Below are positions 43,867-51,408 of a stretch of DNA of 64,000 bases, piece after piece. A model generated the notes under the pieces. The model was not told the origin of the DNA. It did no database searches and saw only the letters and a program-made list of their open reading frames with translations. The stretch covers positions 1 to 64,000 of the forward strand of contig CANGEV010000013.1 of the NCBI GenBank assembly GCA_947452995.1, in the 5' to 3' direction. The stretch is from Chitinophagales bacterium. GTDB lineage: Bacteria; Bacteroidota; Bacteroidia; Chitinophagales; CAIODY01. Each line of letters starts with the position of its first letter. Position 1 is the first letter of the stretch. The position numbers and the translations under genes were made by a program.

Positions 43867-44421
43867 TTATTTCTTGTCTTTTAGCTTCTTGAGAGCAGCC
43901 CAACGTTCGTCAATGACAATGTCATCGGTCGAACCTTCCTCTGCTTGATCTTCGTTTTGCAATCGACTTAGGACTTCTTGGTTACAATTTTTGTAACGCT
44001 CTTCTAAGTAATCGCAATTCTTAACCATCGGAACGCTGAGATGTATATACTCGTAAATATATTGCGCGACGTTAATGCTAGACTCAGAACGAGCGATAAA
44101 TATCATCTCGTCTGTATCCTCATTCGCATCGGGCTCTCCGCCTTCAAACTTAACTAACAACTGAAACTGACTGTGAATCGGGTAATGCATGTCTGCCGTA
44201 CAACGATCACATTCAATCTCAACATGCCCGTCAAGGGTGAAGTTTAATTCCATGTGAGAGGTCTGCTTATCAAAGAGCAACTGCACGTGGCAGCTTCCTT
44301 TTTTTGCTTGAGTATCAGGGAATAATGCAAAGAATGCATCATCGATTTGATATCGAAAAGTTTGCGGGCCTTGACTTAGTCCGACAAAATGGATGTCATA
44401 TGGCCGTAATGCTTTTTCCAC
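43867..44421 (-). CDS. YceD/DUF177 family protein
   Basis: The protein (184 residues from the GTG at 44421) belongs to the DUF177/YceD family, which is linked to 23S rRNA and is almost always next to rpmF. Family features: a conserved Cys pair in IECDRCTADMHYPI and the acidic DTDEMIFIARSESSINVAQY region. A TTG at 44445 overlaps the -7 element TATCTTTG, so the transcript starts later, and GTG 44421 (VEKALRPYDIHFVGL) fits the family start. Confidence 0.87.
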   Translation of the reverse strand: MEKALRPYDIHFVGLSQGPQTFRYQIDDAFFALFPDTQAKKGSCHVQLLFDKQTSHMELNFTLDGHVEIECDRCTADMHYPIHSQFQLLVKFEGGEPDANEDTDEMIFIARSESSINVAQYIYEYIHLSVPMVKNCDYLEERYKNCNQEVLSRLQNEDQAEEGSTDDIVIDERWAALKKLKDKK

Positions 44422-44442
44422 GATACCGCAAAAATTGGAGGG

Positions 44443-44471
44443 CAAAGATAAGAAATTGTATGAAAAAACAA
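44443..44471 (-). promoter_or_regulatory. Promoter of the yceD-rpmF operon
   Basis: On the minus strand TTG (44471-44469), 18 bases, TATCTTTG (44450-44443). It lies 21 bases before the GTG start. Confidence 0.7.
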
Positions 44472-44517
44472 TAAAAAAATGATTTTTTACTGTTAAAATT
44501 TCTCACGTGGGTAAAAA

Positions 44518-45804
44518 TTAACGCAAAACCGCCAAACGATCCGTGTCAAGCTTCACTAAAATGAATAACATCACCGAAAATCCAATCATAGAAGACCCTC
44601 CATAACTGATAAAAGGTAAAGGAATACCAATAACGGGTAATAAACCGACCGTCATTCCAATATTGATCAAAATATGCATAAAAAAGATACACGCCACACC
44701 ATAAGCATAGACCCGGCTAAAACGAGAGCGCTGCCGCTCTGCTATGCTTAAAATCTTCATCAACAAGGCTAGGTAGAGCCCAAGCAAAACCAAGGCCCCC
44801 ATAAAGCCCCATTCCTCGCCTATCGTGCAAAAGATAAAATCGGTAGTCTGCTCCGGTACAAAATTGAACTTTGTTTGCGTGCCATGTAAATACCCCTTTC
44901 CAAAAAAACCACCCGAACCTATCGCAATTTTCGACTGTATTACATTATAGCCCGCTCCCTTTGCAATCTTACTATCCTGCCCTTTCACTCCAAACGTAAT
45001 CAAGATACGCTCGCGCTGATGCGGCTGCAATACCTTATTAAACACATAATCCTTCCCAAATAACACAAAGACAGAGCTAATCGTGTAAGCAATAAACATC
45101 CACGTAATATAATCCTTCATCCGGCGCCACTTCTTGCGCCAATTATATAACAGGAACAATACTATTCCAGTAAAAATGCCAAACAAAACGAACTTCGGCA
45201 ATAATATACTCGTTACCAATAACACAATCGCAGCAATACCCGCTACCAAAATCTCTCCTGGCAAACCCTCTCTGTATAATACCAACATCAAACCGCCAAA
45301 TACCAAGGCAGATCCTGTATCCTTCTCCGCAATAATAATCAAAGCCGGCAAGGCTATAATCGCTATCGCCTTAATACGCGCCGCATTCGTCTTAAAATTG
45401 ACATCATTTTGCGATAAATACTTGGCCAAATAAAGTGCCGTAAAACCCTTCGCAAATTCGGAAGGCTGCAATTTGAAGCCTCCAAACTCCAACCACGCAT
45501 TCGCACCATTTACACCACGGGCCACCACCGCTACAAAAGCTAATACCAATAAGGAAATAATGTACAAGGTCAATGGTAAAGTCGTCAATAGCTTACTATC
45601 CACCAACAAAATCATGACCCCCACCATAATACTCAAGCCAGCAAACATCAGCTGCTTGCTATAACTCTTACTCATGCTAAACGCTAAACCATGTCCATCC
45701 TGATATTCTGCCGCATAGATAGTCACGACACCTAAGATGATTAAGGCGACGTAAATATATAAGACAGACCAGTCTATCTTCTGTTGTATGGTTTTTTGAT
45801 ACAT
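44518..45804 (-). CDS. rodA: Rod-shape determining protein RodA (SEDS glycosyltransferase)
   Basis: The 428-residue inner-membrane protein has about ten helices and the SEDS family signature near its end, GIPLPFISYGGSSMIGFSVM, plus LQPSEFAKGFTALYLAKYLS and EQTTDFIFCTIGEEWGFMGA. It polymerises lipid II during side-wall growth with a PBP2 partner. The order of blocks fits RodA better than FtsW, though the two are similar. It is 39 bases downstream of aspS in the same direction. Confidence 0.93.
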   Translation of the reverse strand: MYQKTIQQKIDWSVLYIYVALIILGVVTIYAAEYQDGHGLAFSMSKSYSKQLMFAGLSIMVGVMILLVDSKLLTTLPLTLYIISLLVLAFVAVVARGVNGANAWLEFGGFKLQPSEFAKGFTALYLAKYLSQNDVNFKTNAARIKAIAIIALPALIIIAEKDTGSALVFGGLMLVLYREGLPGEILVAGIAAIVLLVTSILLPKFVLFGIFTGIVLFLLYNWRKKWRRMKDYITWMFIAYTISSVFVLFGKDYVFNKVLQPHQRERILITFGVKGQDSKIAKGAGYNVIQSKIAIGSGGFFGKGYLHGTQTKFNFVPEQTTDFIFCTIGEEWGFMGALVLLGLYLALLMKILSIAERQRSRFSRVYAYGVACIFFMHILINIGMTVGLLPVIGIPLPFISYGGSSMIGFSVMLFILVKLDTDRLAVLR

Positions 45805-45843
45805 AGCTTTTACTCTAACAATACTAAGTCGTTTTTATTAACC

Positions 45844-47655
45844 CTAGGCTTTAGGTTGTAAACGTATTCCCAATTCGTTCAGTTGTTTGTCGTCAATACT
45901 TGACGGCGCATCCAACATCACATCTCTACCACTATTATTTTTAGGGAACGCGATGAAGTCGCGAATTGTTTCACTACCACCCAACAACGCGCATAATCTG
46001 TCGAAGCCGAATGCGATACCTCCATGTGGCGGAGCACCGTATTCAAAGGCGCCTAACAAGAAGCCAAACTTATGATTCGCCTCTTCTTCACTCATGCCCA
46101 AGGCCGCAAACATCTTCTGCTGCAAATCTTTTTGGAATATACGTATAGAACCGCCGCCTATTTCATTTCCGTTCAATACCATATCATAAGCGTTCGCCTT
46201 GATATCGGCATACGGATGATTCAAATAATTTGCAGGATCCGTAATCACCGGACTATTTTCAATCATACGCTGAATATGATCCGGCTTAGGAGAAGTGAAT
46301 GGGTGATGACGCGCTACCCAACGATTTTCTTCTTCTGCATATTCAAAAAGCGGGAAGTCCATCACCCATAACAACTGAAAATGATCGCTCTTACGCAGTC
46401 CCAAACGATTGCCCATCTCTAAACGTAATTCTGAAATCGCCTTGCGCGTTTTCTCTTCCGTACCGGCCAAAATCAATATTAAATCATCGGCTTGCGCACC
46501 GCATTGCTTTGCCAAGGCTTCAAGCGCCGCTGCGTCGAAGAATTTATCGAATGACGACTTAAAGGTCCCGTCTGTACCTACTTTCACGAAAGCCATTCCG
46601 CCCATGCCTATCTGCGGACGCTTTACCCATTCTATCAATTCATCTGTTTGCTTACGCGTATAATTCGAACAGCCTGGAACATTAATCGCTAAAACTGTTT
46701 CAGCTCCATCAAATACTTGAAAACCGCTATTCGCCATGGGAGCATATAAGGCCTCCCGTTTCACTTTCAAATTCTGCAACTCCATCCCGAAACGTATATC
46801 CGGCTTATCATTCCCATAACGACGCATCGCTTCATCCCAAGTCATGCGTGGCACTATATCCGTATAGTCAATTCCTTTCACCGCTTTGAAGATATGTTTA
46901 ATCATGCCTTCGAACGTATTCAAAATATCTTCTTGCTCTACGAAGGCCATCTCACAGTCGATCTGCGTAAACTCCGGCTGACGATCAGCGCGCAAGTCCT
47001 CATCACGGAAGCATTTCACGATCTGATAATAACGATCATAGCCACTCACCATCAATAATTGTTTGAAGGTTTGTGGAGATTGTGGTAAGGCATAAAACTC
47101 TCCCTCATTCATGCGAGAAGGCACCACAAAATCACGCGCACCTTCCGGCGTTGATTTGATTAAGAAAGGTGTTTCGATATCCAAGAAACCTAATTCATGC
47201 AAATACTCTCTGGCAGCACGATTCACGGCATAACGTAGTTCAATATTTTTTCGAACGGCCGCACGACGTAAATCCAAATAACGATACTTCATACGCAAAT
47301 CATCCCCAGCATCGGTATCATCTTCGATCGTGAAAGGCGGTGTGATAGAAGCATTCAAGACTTTCAACTCCGTCACTTCAATTTCGATATCACCAGTAGC
47401 CAAGTGTGCATTCTTACTGCTACGTTCAATTACATTTCCTTTTGCCTGTAAAACAAATTCCCTTCCTAAACTTGTATTTAATAATTCCGGACGTTTCGAT
47501 TCATCCAAAGTCAATTGCGTAATACCATAGCGATCACGTAGATCTATGAAGGTTAAAGCCCCCATTTTACGTACTTTTTGTACCCATCCACTAAGAACAA
47601 CTTCTACGCCAATATGCGAAGCACGCAGCTCGCCACAAGTATGTGATCTATACAT
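45844..47655 (-). CDS. aspS: Aspartate-tRNA ligase
   Basis: The protein (603 residues from the Met at 47655, [16 protein letters not shown]) has the OB-fold anticodon domain ([20 protein letters not shown]), the class II catalytic core with motif 2 in [20 protein letters not shown], the bacterial GAD insert and motif 3 [15 protein letters not shown]. It charges tRNA-Asp. The longer frame to 47682 overlaps the -7 element TATTTTTG, so the shorter start is right. It is divergent from the DUF4290 gene. Confidence 0.96.
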   Translation of the reverse strand: MYRSHTCGELRASHIGVEVVLSGWVQKVRKMGALTFIDLRDRYGITQLTLDESKRPELLNTSLGREFVLQAKGNVIERSSKNAHLATGDIEIEVTELKVLNASITPPFTIEDDTDAGDDLRMKYRYLDLRRAAVRKNIELRYAVNRAAREYLHELGFLDIETPFLIKSTPEGARDFVVPSRMNEGEFYALPQSPQTFKQLLMVSGYDRYYQIVKCFRDEDLRADRQPEFTQIDCEMAFVEQEDILNTFEGMIKHIFKAVKGIDYTDIVPRMTWDEAMRRYGNDKPDIRFGMELQNLKVKREALYAPMANSGFQVFDGAETVLAINVPGCSNYTRKQTDELIEWVKRPQIGMGGMAFVKVGTDGTFKSSFDKFFDAAALEALAKQCGAQADDLILILAGTEEKTRKAISELRLEMGNRLGLRKSDHFQLLWVMDFPLFEYAEEENRWVARHHPFTSPKPDHIQRMIENSPVITDPANYLNHPYADIKANAYDMVLNGNEIGGGSIRIFQKDLQQKMFAALGMSEEEANHKFGFLLGAFEYGAPPHGGIAFGFDRLCALLGGSETIRDFIAFPKNNSGRDVMLDAPSSIDDKQLNELGIRLQPKA

Positions 47656-47679
47656 AATTTCTAAAAAAACGATTATCTG

Positions 47680-47687
47680 CAAAAATA
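47680..47687 (-). promoter_or_regulatory. Promoter -7 element of aspS
   Basis: TATTTTTG on the minus strand lies 24 bases before the aspS ATG. A hairpin with an adjoining T run lies just upstream (47699-47725). Confidence 0.55.
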
Positions 47688-47698
47688 ACCAAAAAAAG

Positions 47699-47725
47699 AA
47701 GACCTACACGGCTAAATAAGGTCTT
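47699..47725. terminator. Bidirectional terminator-like hairpin in a divergent gap
   Basis: AAGACCT and AGGTCTT pair around a 13-base loop. On the minus strand a run of seven T follows and on the plus strand a run of T also follows. The location between divergent promoters is unusual. Confidence 0.6.
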
Positions 47726-47779
47726 TTTAGGCCTCAGAAATGAGAATTAGGAAGGAGCGATAAAATGAAATAAAACTAG

Positions 47780-47787
47780 TACATTTG
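47780..47787 (+). promoter_or_regulatory. Promoter -7 element of the DUF4290 gene
   Basis: TACATTTG is 4 bases before the first ATG at 47792, so the message probably begins at the start codon. Confidence 0.6.
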
Positions 47788-47791
47788 TTCT

Positions 47792-48541
47792 ATGATGAAG
47801 TATAATTCCCAACGGGGAAAGATGAAGATCCGCGAGTACGGACGATACATTCAAGGAATGGTTGATTTTGCTAAATCCAAAGAAACAAAAGAGGAAAGAA
47901 CGAAAATTGCGAAAGGGATCATTGAGATGATGGCTATATTATTTCCGCAGAGTAAATCGGTAGAAGACTATCGTCAAAAACTGTGGAATCATTTATTCGT
48001 TTTAGCAGATTACGATTTGGATGTCGATTGTCCTTATCCAACGCCAGTGGCAGAGGAGAAGGCACAACGTCCGGAACGCATGAAATATCCAAAGCAACCA
48101 ATACGTTTCCGCCACTATGGTAAAAGCGTTGAAATCCTTATCAATAAGGCATTGGCGATGGAAGACAAAGAAAAACAAATGGAGTTCGCGCAAGGAATTG
48201 CGATCGTAATGAAAATGACCTATCGTAACTTCAGTAACGACGCGGTGGTAGATGATACGATTAAAGAAGATCTTGCATTTATGAGTAATGGCGTATTACG
48301 TCTTGATGAAGAATCGACGATCGACAATATGCCATTGCGTAATAATACCGATTTAAGTCGCATGAACAATATGCGTGGTGGTCGTCCAAACAATAATCGC
48401 AATCGCAATGGTCGTCCAAACAACAATCGCAATCGTGGTGGTGACTCCAACGGTGGAAGCAGCAGTGGTAGTGGCAGCAGTTTTGGTAATAATAAACGCC
48501 GCTTCAACAATAATAATAACCGCAATAACCGTCCGCGGTAA
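47792..48541 (+). CDS. DUF4290 protein with Asn/Arg/Gly-rich tail
   Basis: The 249-residue protein belongs to DUF4290, a Bacteroidota family with the opening YNSQRGKMKIREYGRYIQGM. The first 190 residues are mostly helical. The last 60 are a low-complexity tail with imperfect copies of GRPNNNRNRNG, then a Gly/Ser run and NNNNNRNNRPR, which looks like a disordered RNA-binding segment. Start: the first or second Met (ATGATG at 47792); the family start matches MKYNSQR. Function unknown. It is upstream of murA by 149 bases. Confidence 0.88.
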   Translation: MMKYNSQRGKMKIREYGRYIQGMVDFAKSKETKEERTKIAKGIIEMMAILFPQSKSVEDYRQKLWNHLFVLADYDLDVDCPYPTPVAEEKAQRPERMKYPKQPIRFRHYGKSVEILINKALAMEDKEKQMEFAQGIAIVMKMTYRNFSNDAVVDDTIKEDLAFMSNGVLRLDEESTIDNMPLRNNTDLSRMNNMRGGRPNNNRNRNGRPNNNRNRGGDSNGGSSSGSGSSFGNNKRRFNNNNNRNNRPR

Positions 48542-48577
48542 TTTTTTCGACAGTTAACAGTTTATAGTGCATACTTT

Positions 48578-48684
48578 AAGGCATAGAAATACGCCTTGTA
48601 CAACTTTGTCTAGTACTTTAGTACTGATGAGAAGCCATCACTTTTCATCATTCACTATTCACTATTCACCATTCACTATTCATT
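48578..48684. repeat. Leader region of murA with three hairpins and a heptamer array (copy 5)
   Basis: In the 149-base gap before murA there are AAGGC/GCCTT (48578-48597), AGTACT-TT-AGTACT (48612-48625) and TGATGA-AAG/CTT-TCATCA (48625-48650, one mismatch each side). The last runs into an array whose minus strand reads ATGAATA, GTGAATG, GTGAATA, GTGAATA, GTGAATG (to about 48684). This copy precedes a start rather than following a stop. Confidence 0.65.
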
Positions 48685-48690
48685 TGAATT

Positions 48691-50001
48691 ATGGCAAGTT
48701 TTGAAGTTATTGGTGGCCAAGCGCTGAATGGCACCATCATCCCACAAGGGGCTAAAAATGAGGCTTTGCAGATTATCTCCGCTGTTTTATTGACAGATCA
48801 GGAGATGACTATCAGCAATATCCCGCAGATTGCCGATGTATTAGCATTAATTGATTTACTTGCATCAATGGGTGTTGAAGTGAAGAAGATCAGTGATGAT
48901 ACCTATAGCTTCAAAGCAGCAAATGTGAATATGGATTTCATGACTACGCCGGAATATCGTAAAAGAGCTTCTTCATTACGTGGTTCGGTGATGGTATTAG
49001 GACCTTTATTAACGCGCTTCGGACGTGCTTATTTACCGAAGCCTGGAGGAGATAAAATCGGACGCCGTCGTATGGATACCCATTTGATCGGATTTCAAAA
49101 TTTAGGCGCTACATTCAACTTCGACTCCGAAGAGCATTTCTTCCGCATGGAAGCCAAAAAGTTGAAGGGAACCTACATGTTGTTAGAAGAAACAAGTGTA
49201 ACAGGAACCGCAAATATCGTGATGGCCGCTGTTTTGGCAGAAGGTACCACCACGATCTTTAACGCTGCTTGCGAACCTTATTTGCAGCAATTGTGTAATA
49301 TGCTGAATCGCATGGGTGCGAAAATCAGTGGCATCGGTTCTAACTTACTTACCATTGAAGGCGTAAATACGTTAGGAGGCACCACGCATCGTATGTTACC
49401 AGATATGATCGAAGTAGGAAGCTTTATTGGCTTAGCGGCCATGACGAAGTCGAACATCCGCATTCAAGGAGTGGGCTACGAACATCTTGGTCAAATTCCA
49501 AATACCTTTAGAAAGCTCGGTATTCAACTGAATATAGAAGGCGATGATATTATCATTCCAGCGCAAGAACATTACGAAATACAAAACTTCATCGACGGTA
49601 GTATTCTAACGATTGATGACGCTCCATGGCCTGGTTTCACTCCCGACTTGATTAGCATCGTTTTAGTTACTGCCATACAAGCAAAAGGCAACGTATTGAT
49701 TCACCAAAAAATGTTCGAGAGTCGTCTATTCTTCGTTGATAAATTGATCGATATGGGCGCGCAGATCATCCTTTGCGATCCTCATAGAGCAAGCATCATG
49801 GGCTTAAATCGTGAACATCAATTGAAAGGAATTTCAATGACTTCTCCTGACATACGCGCGGGTGTAGCTTTGTTAATTGCTGCCTTGTCTGCGAATGGAA
49901 AATCAACGATTCACAATATCGAACAAATTGATCGTGGATATCAGTTCATTGATCAACGATTAAATGCAATCGGAGCCAATATCAAACGTTTGAATAACTA
50001 A
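48691..50001 (+). CDS. murA: UDP-N-acetylglucosamine 1-carboxyvinyltransferase with Cys-to-Asp active site
   Basis: The 436-residue enzyme starts peptidoglycan synthesis by moving enolpyruvate to UDP-GlcNAc. Blocks: GAKNEALQIISAVLLTD, RGSVMVLGPLLTRFGRAYLP, and RRRMDTHLIGFQNLGA. The flexible loop reads PKPGGDKIGRR, so the catalytic Cys (115 in E. coli) is Asp121. The same change makes MurA of Mycobacterium and Chlamydia insensitive to fosfomycin while active. Its 3' end faces lptC across a 21-base gap with another short array. Confidence 0.96.
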   Translation: MASFEVIGGQALNGTIIPQGAKNEALQIISAVLLTDQEMTISNIPQIADVLALIDLLASMGVEVKKISDDTYSFKAANVNMDFMTTPEYRKRASSLRGSVMVLGPLLTRFGRAYLPKPGGDKIGRRRMDTHLIGFQNLGATFNFDSEEHFFRMEAKKLKGTYMLLEETSVTGTANIVMAAVLAEGTTTIFNAACEPYLQQLCNMLNRMGAKISGIGSNLLTIEGVNTLGGTTHRMLPDMIEVGSFIGLAAMTKSNIRIQGVGYEHLGQIPNTFRKLGIQLNIEGDDIIIPAQEHYEIQNFIDGSILTIDDAPWPGFTPDLISIVLVTAIQAKGNVLIHQKMFESRLFFVDKLIDMGAQIILCDPHRASIMGLNREHQLKGISMTSPDIRAGVALLIAALSANGKSTIHNIEQIDRGYQFIDQRLNAIGANIKRLNN

Positions 50002-50025
50002 TAGTAAATTATTCATTATTCATTA
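50002..50025. repeat. Short heptamer array at the lptC stop (copy 6)
   Basis: On the minus strand the lptC stop TAA is followed by ATGAATA, ATGAATA, A-T, in an exact 7-base step, then by the murA stop on the other strand. Confidence 0.65.
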
Positions 50026-50562
50026 TTTATCAACCTTCACGGTTCCGCGTAATTTCTTGATTTTATAATTTGTAAAATCTTCTTGCGCCTCCATACCCTC
50101 ACCGAAAAGCTGTTCGCCATCGGTCGTAATTTTAACAAACTTATCTGTGTAGAGGATATGTTTATTCATATCCCAAATGAGCTCTTCGGTTTCTAACTGT
50201 TCACCCTTTACATTTACCACCACCACATTTTTCCGAACTGTAATTGTATTGTGCAACTCATCATTAAACCCAAATTTCGCACTCAACTTTCCATTCTCGC
50301 GCAAGCTATCATCGTAAAATTGTACTTCTAGTCCGGAAGGCATTTCCTTACCCGGCTTTGGCATGGTAGTAACCACTAATTCAGGTGTACGTAATTTGGC
50401 GCGTAAATGACCTTGTACGCTATAGGTCGTATAAACATTCTTCACCACCTCTCTACTTGCTTCCTTATCACTCGCAATACGATTCACTTTTGCCATATCA
50501 TTGACACAAGCTTGAAACAAGCTCAGTAAAAGCAATACAGCTATAGCATGCGACCATCTCAT
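50023..50562 (-). CDS. lptC: LPS export protein LptC-like lipoprotein
   Basis: The 179-residue protein has a lipoprotein-type signal (IAVLLLLSLFQACVNDM) and the LptC/LptA-like beta fold seen in blocks SGLEVQFYDDSLRENGKLSA and QLETEELIWDMNKHILYTDK followed by VKITTDGEQLFGEGMEAQED. LptC passes LPS from the inner-membrane ABC transporter to LptA. Lipoprotein forms of LptC are common in Bacteroidota. Its start overlaps the stop of the DUF4292 gene by 4 bases. Confidence 0.88.
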   Translation of the reverse strand: MRWSHAIAVLLLLSLFQACVNDMAKVNRIASDKEASREVVKNVYTTYSVQGHLRAKLRTPELVVTTMPKPGKEMPSGLEVQFYDDSLRENGKLSAKFGFNDELHNTITVRKNVVVVNVKGEQLETEELIWDMNKHILYTDKFVKITTDGEQLFGEGMEAQEDFTNYKIKKLRGTVKVDK

Positions 50563-51350
50563 TTCTTCTCTTCCTTCGTTTCGGGCTTTACTACTAAATA
50601 CTTGTCTGGAACATTAAACGGAAATTTTTGTGGCTCATCTAATGTTACCTTCTGGTATTCTATATTCAGATCATAGACTTCTTTCGTAGCCAAACGCACC
50701 CTTCTTCTATAGGAGAACAAACGATCGGTCAATAAGCGATAGTCATCGTAATCCATTTCGTAGGTCTGATTGATTACCTTATTCTTCAGCTCTTTTTTTG
50801 CCATAGTAAAATTCAAAGCATTAATCCAAATCACACTCTCTATTTGGTTTTCCTTGCTATTGACTTGATAATTACTATCGGTCTTTACAATTTCAGTTTT
50901 AGTTGGATCCATTGCCTGCATATCATTTCCCATAATCATTCGTTGCAACTGCGCAAAATTTAAATCTTGTACGCCGGTCATTTGTTGAACATAGCTAAAG
51001 GATCGCGCATAATAACGTTTGTTAAATCGATCCATTAATTTAACGGAGTCGGGGGTTATCAGTATTCTTGAAACTTCGATTCCTACTAATGCATTTAATG
51101 AAATCCAAATAACACTATCCTTCTTCATCCGAATAACAGCATTCACGGTATTATCGTTATGTGCATCTTCAATTTGAATTTTTGCCTTTGCAAAGAACCA
51201 TTTGTAAGGAATATCAGGTTGTTCCAACTTCTTCAAAAGATCCGCGGTAGTGGTCTTTTCACCTTCCACACGCGTTTTCGTCTGATGCACAGTTTTACAA
51301 GCAGAAGATACAATTCCAATAAAAACGAATAACAAAAATAACTTACGCAT
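50559..51350 (-). CDS. DUF4292 lipoprotein
   Basis: The 263-residue protein, from the Met at 51350 (MRKLFLLFVFIGIVSSACKT, lipobox Cys), belongs to DUF4292, a Bacteroidota family related to LolA/LolB-like folds. The middle has alternating strands (VNAVIRMKKDSVIWISLNAL) and the end is a DYRLLTDRLFSYRRRVRL block. A role in lipoprotein or LPS transport is plausible because it is coupled to lptC by a 4-base overlap; function not proven. The terminator at 51366-51391 separates it from the gene upstream. Confidence 0.85.
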   Translation of the reverse strand: MRKLFLLFVFIGIVSSACKTVHQTKTRVEGEKTTTADLLKKLEQPDIPYKWFFAKAKIQIEDAHNDNTVNAVIRMKKDSVIWISLNALVGIEVSRILITPDSVKLMDRFNKRYYARSFSYVQQMTGVQDLNFAQLQRMIMGNDMQAMDPTKTEIVKTDSNYQVNSKENQIESVIWINALNFTMAKKELKNKVINQTYEMDYDDYRLLTDRLFSYRRRVRLATKEVYDLNIEYQKVTLDEPQKFPFNVPDKYLVVKPETKEEKK

Positions 51351-51365
51351 GATTAGAATAAGAAA

Positions 51366-51396
51366 GCCCGTCGACAATCGTCAACGGGCCTATTTT
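51366..51396. terminator. Intrinsic terminator after the PorE-like gene
   Basis: GCCCGT-GAC and GTC-ACGGGC form a stem at 51366-51389 (one mismatch, 4-base loop). Downstream on the minus strand is CTTTCTTATTC, and on the plus strand CTATTTTTA. It closes the porP/PorE-like operon. Confidence 0.85.
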
Positions 51397-51408
51397 TAAA
51401 AAGTTTAA

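Noticed and set aside
44422-44445. TTG start for the YceD-like protein
   Set aside because: It overlaps the -7 element TATCTTTG, so the GTG at 44421 is used.
48220-48525. Leu/Arg-rich antisense frame over the DUF4290 tail
   Set aside because: It arises from the Asn/Arg/Gly codon repeats on the opposite strand; no promoter or family match.
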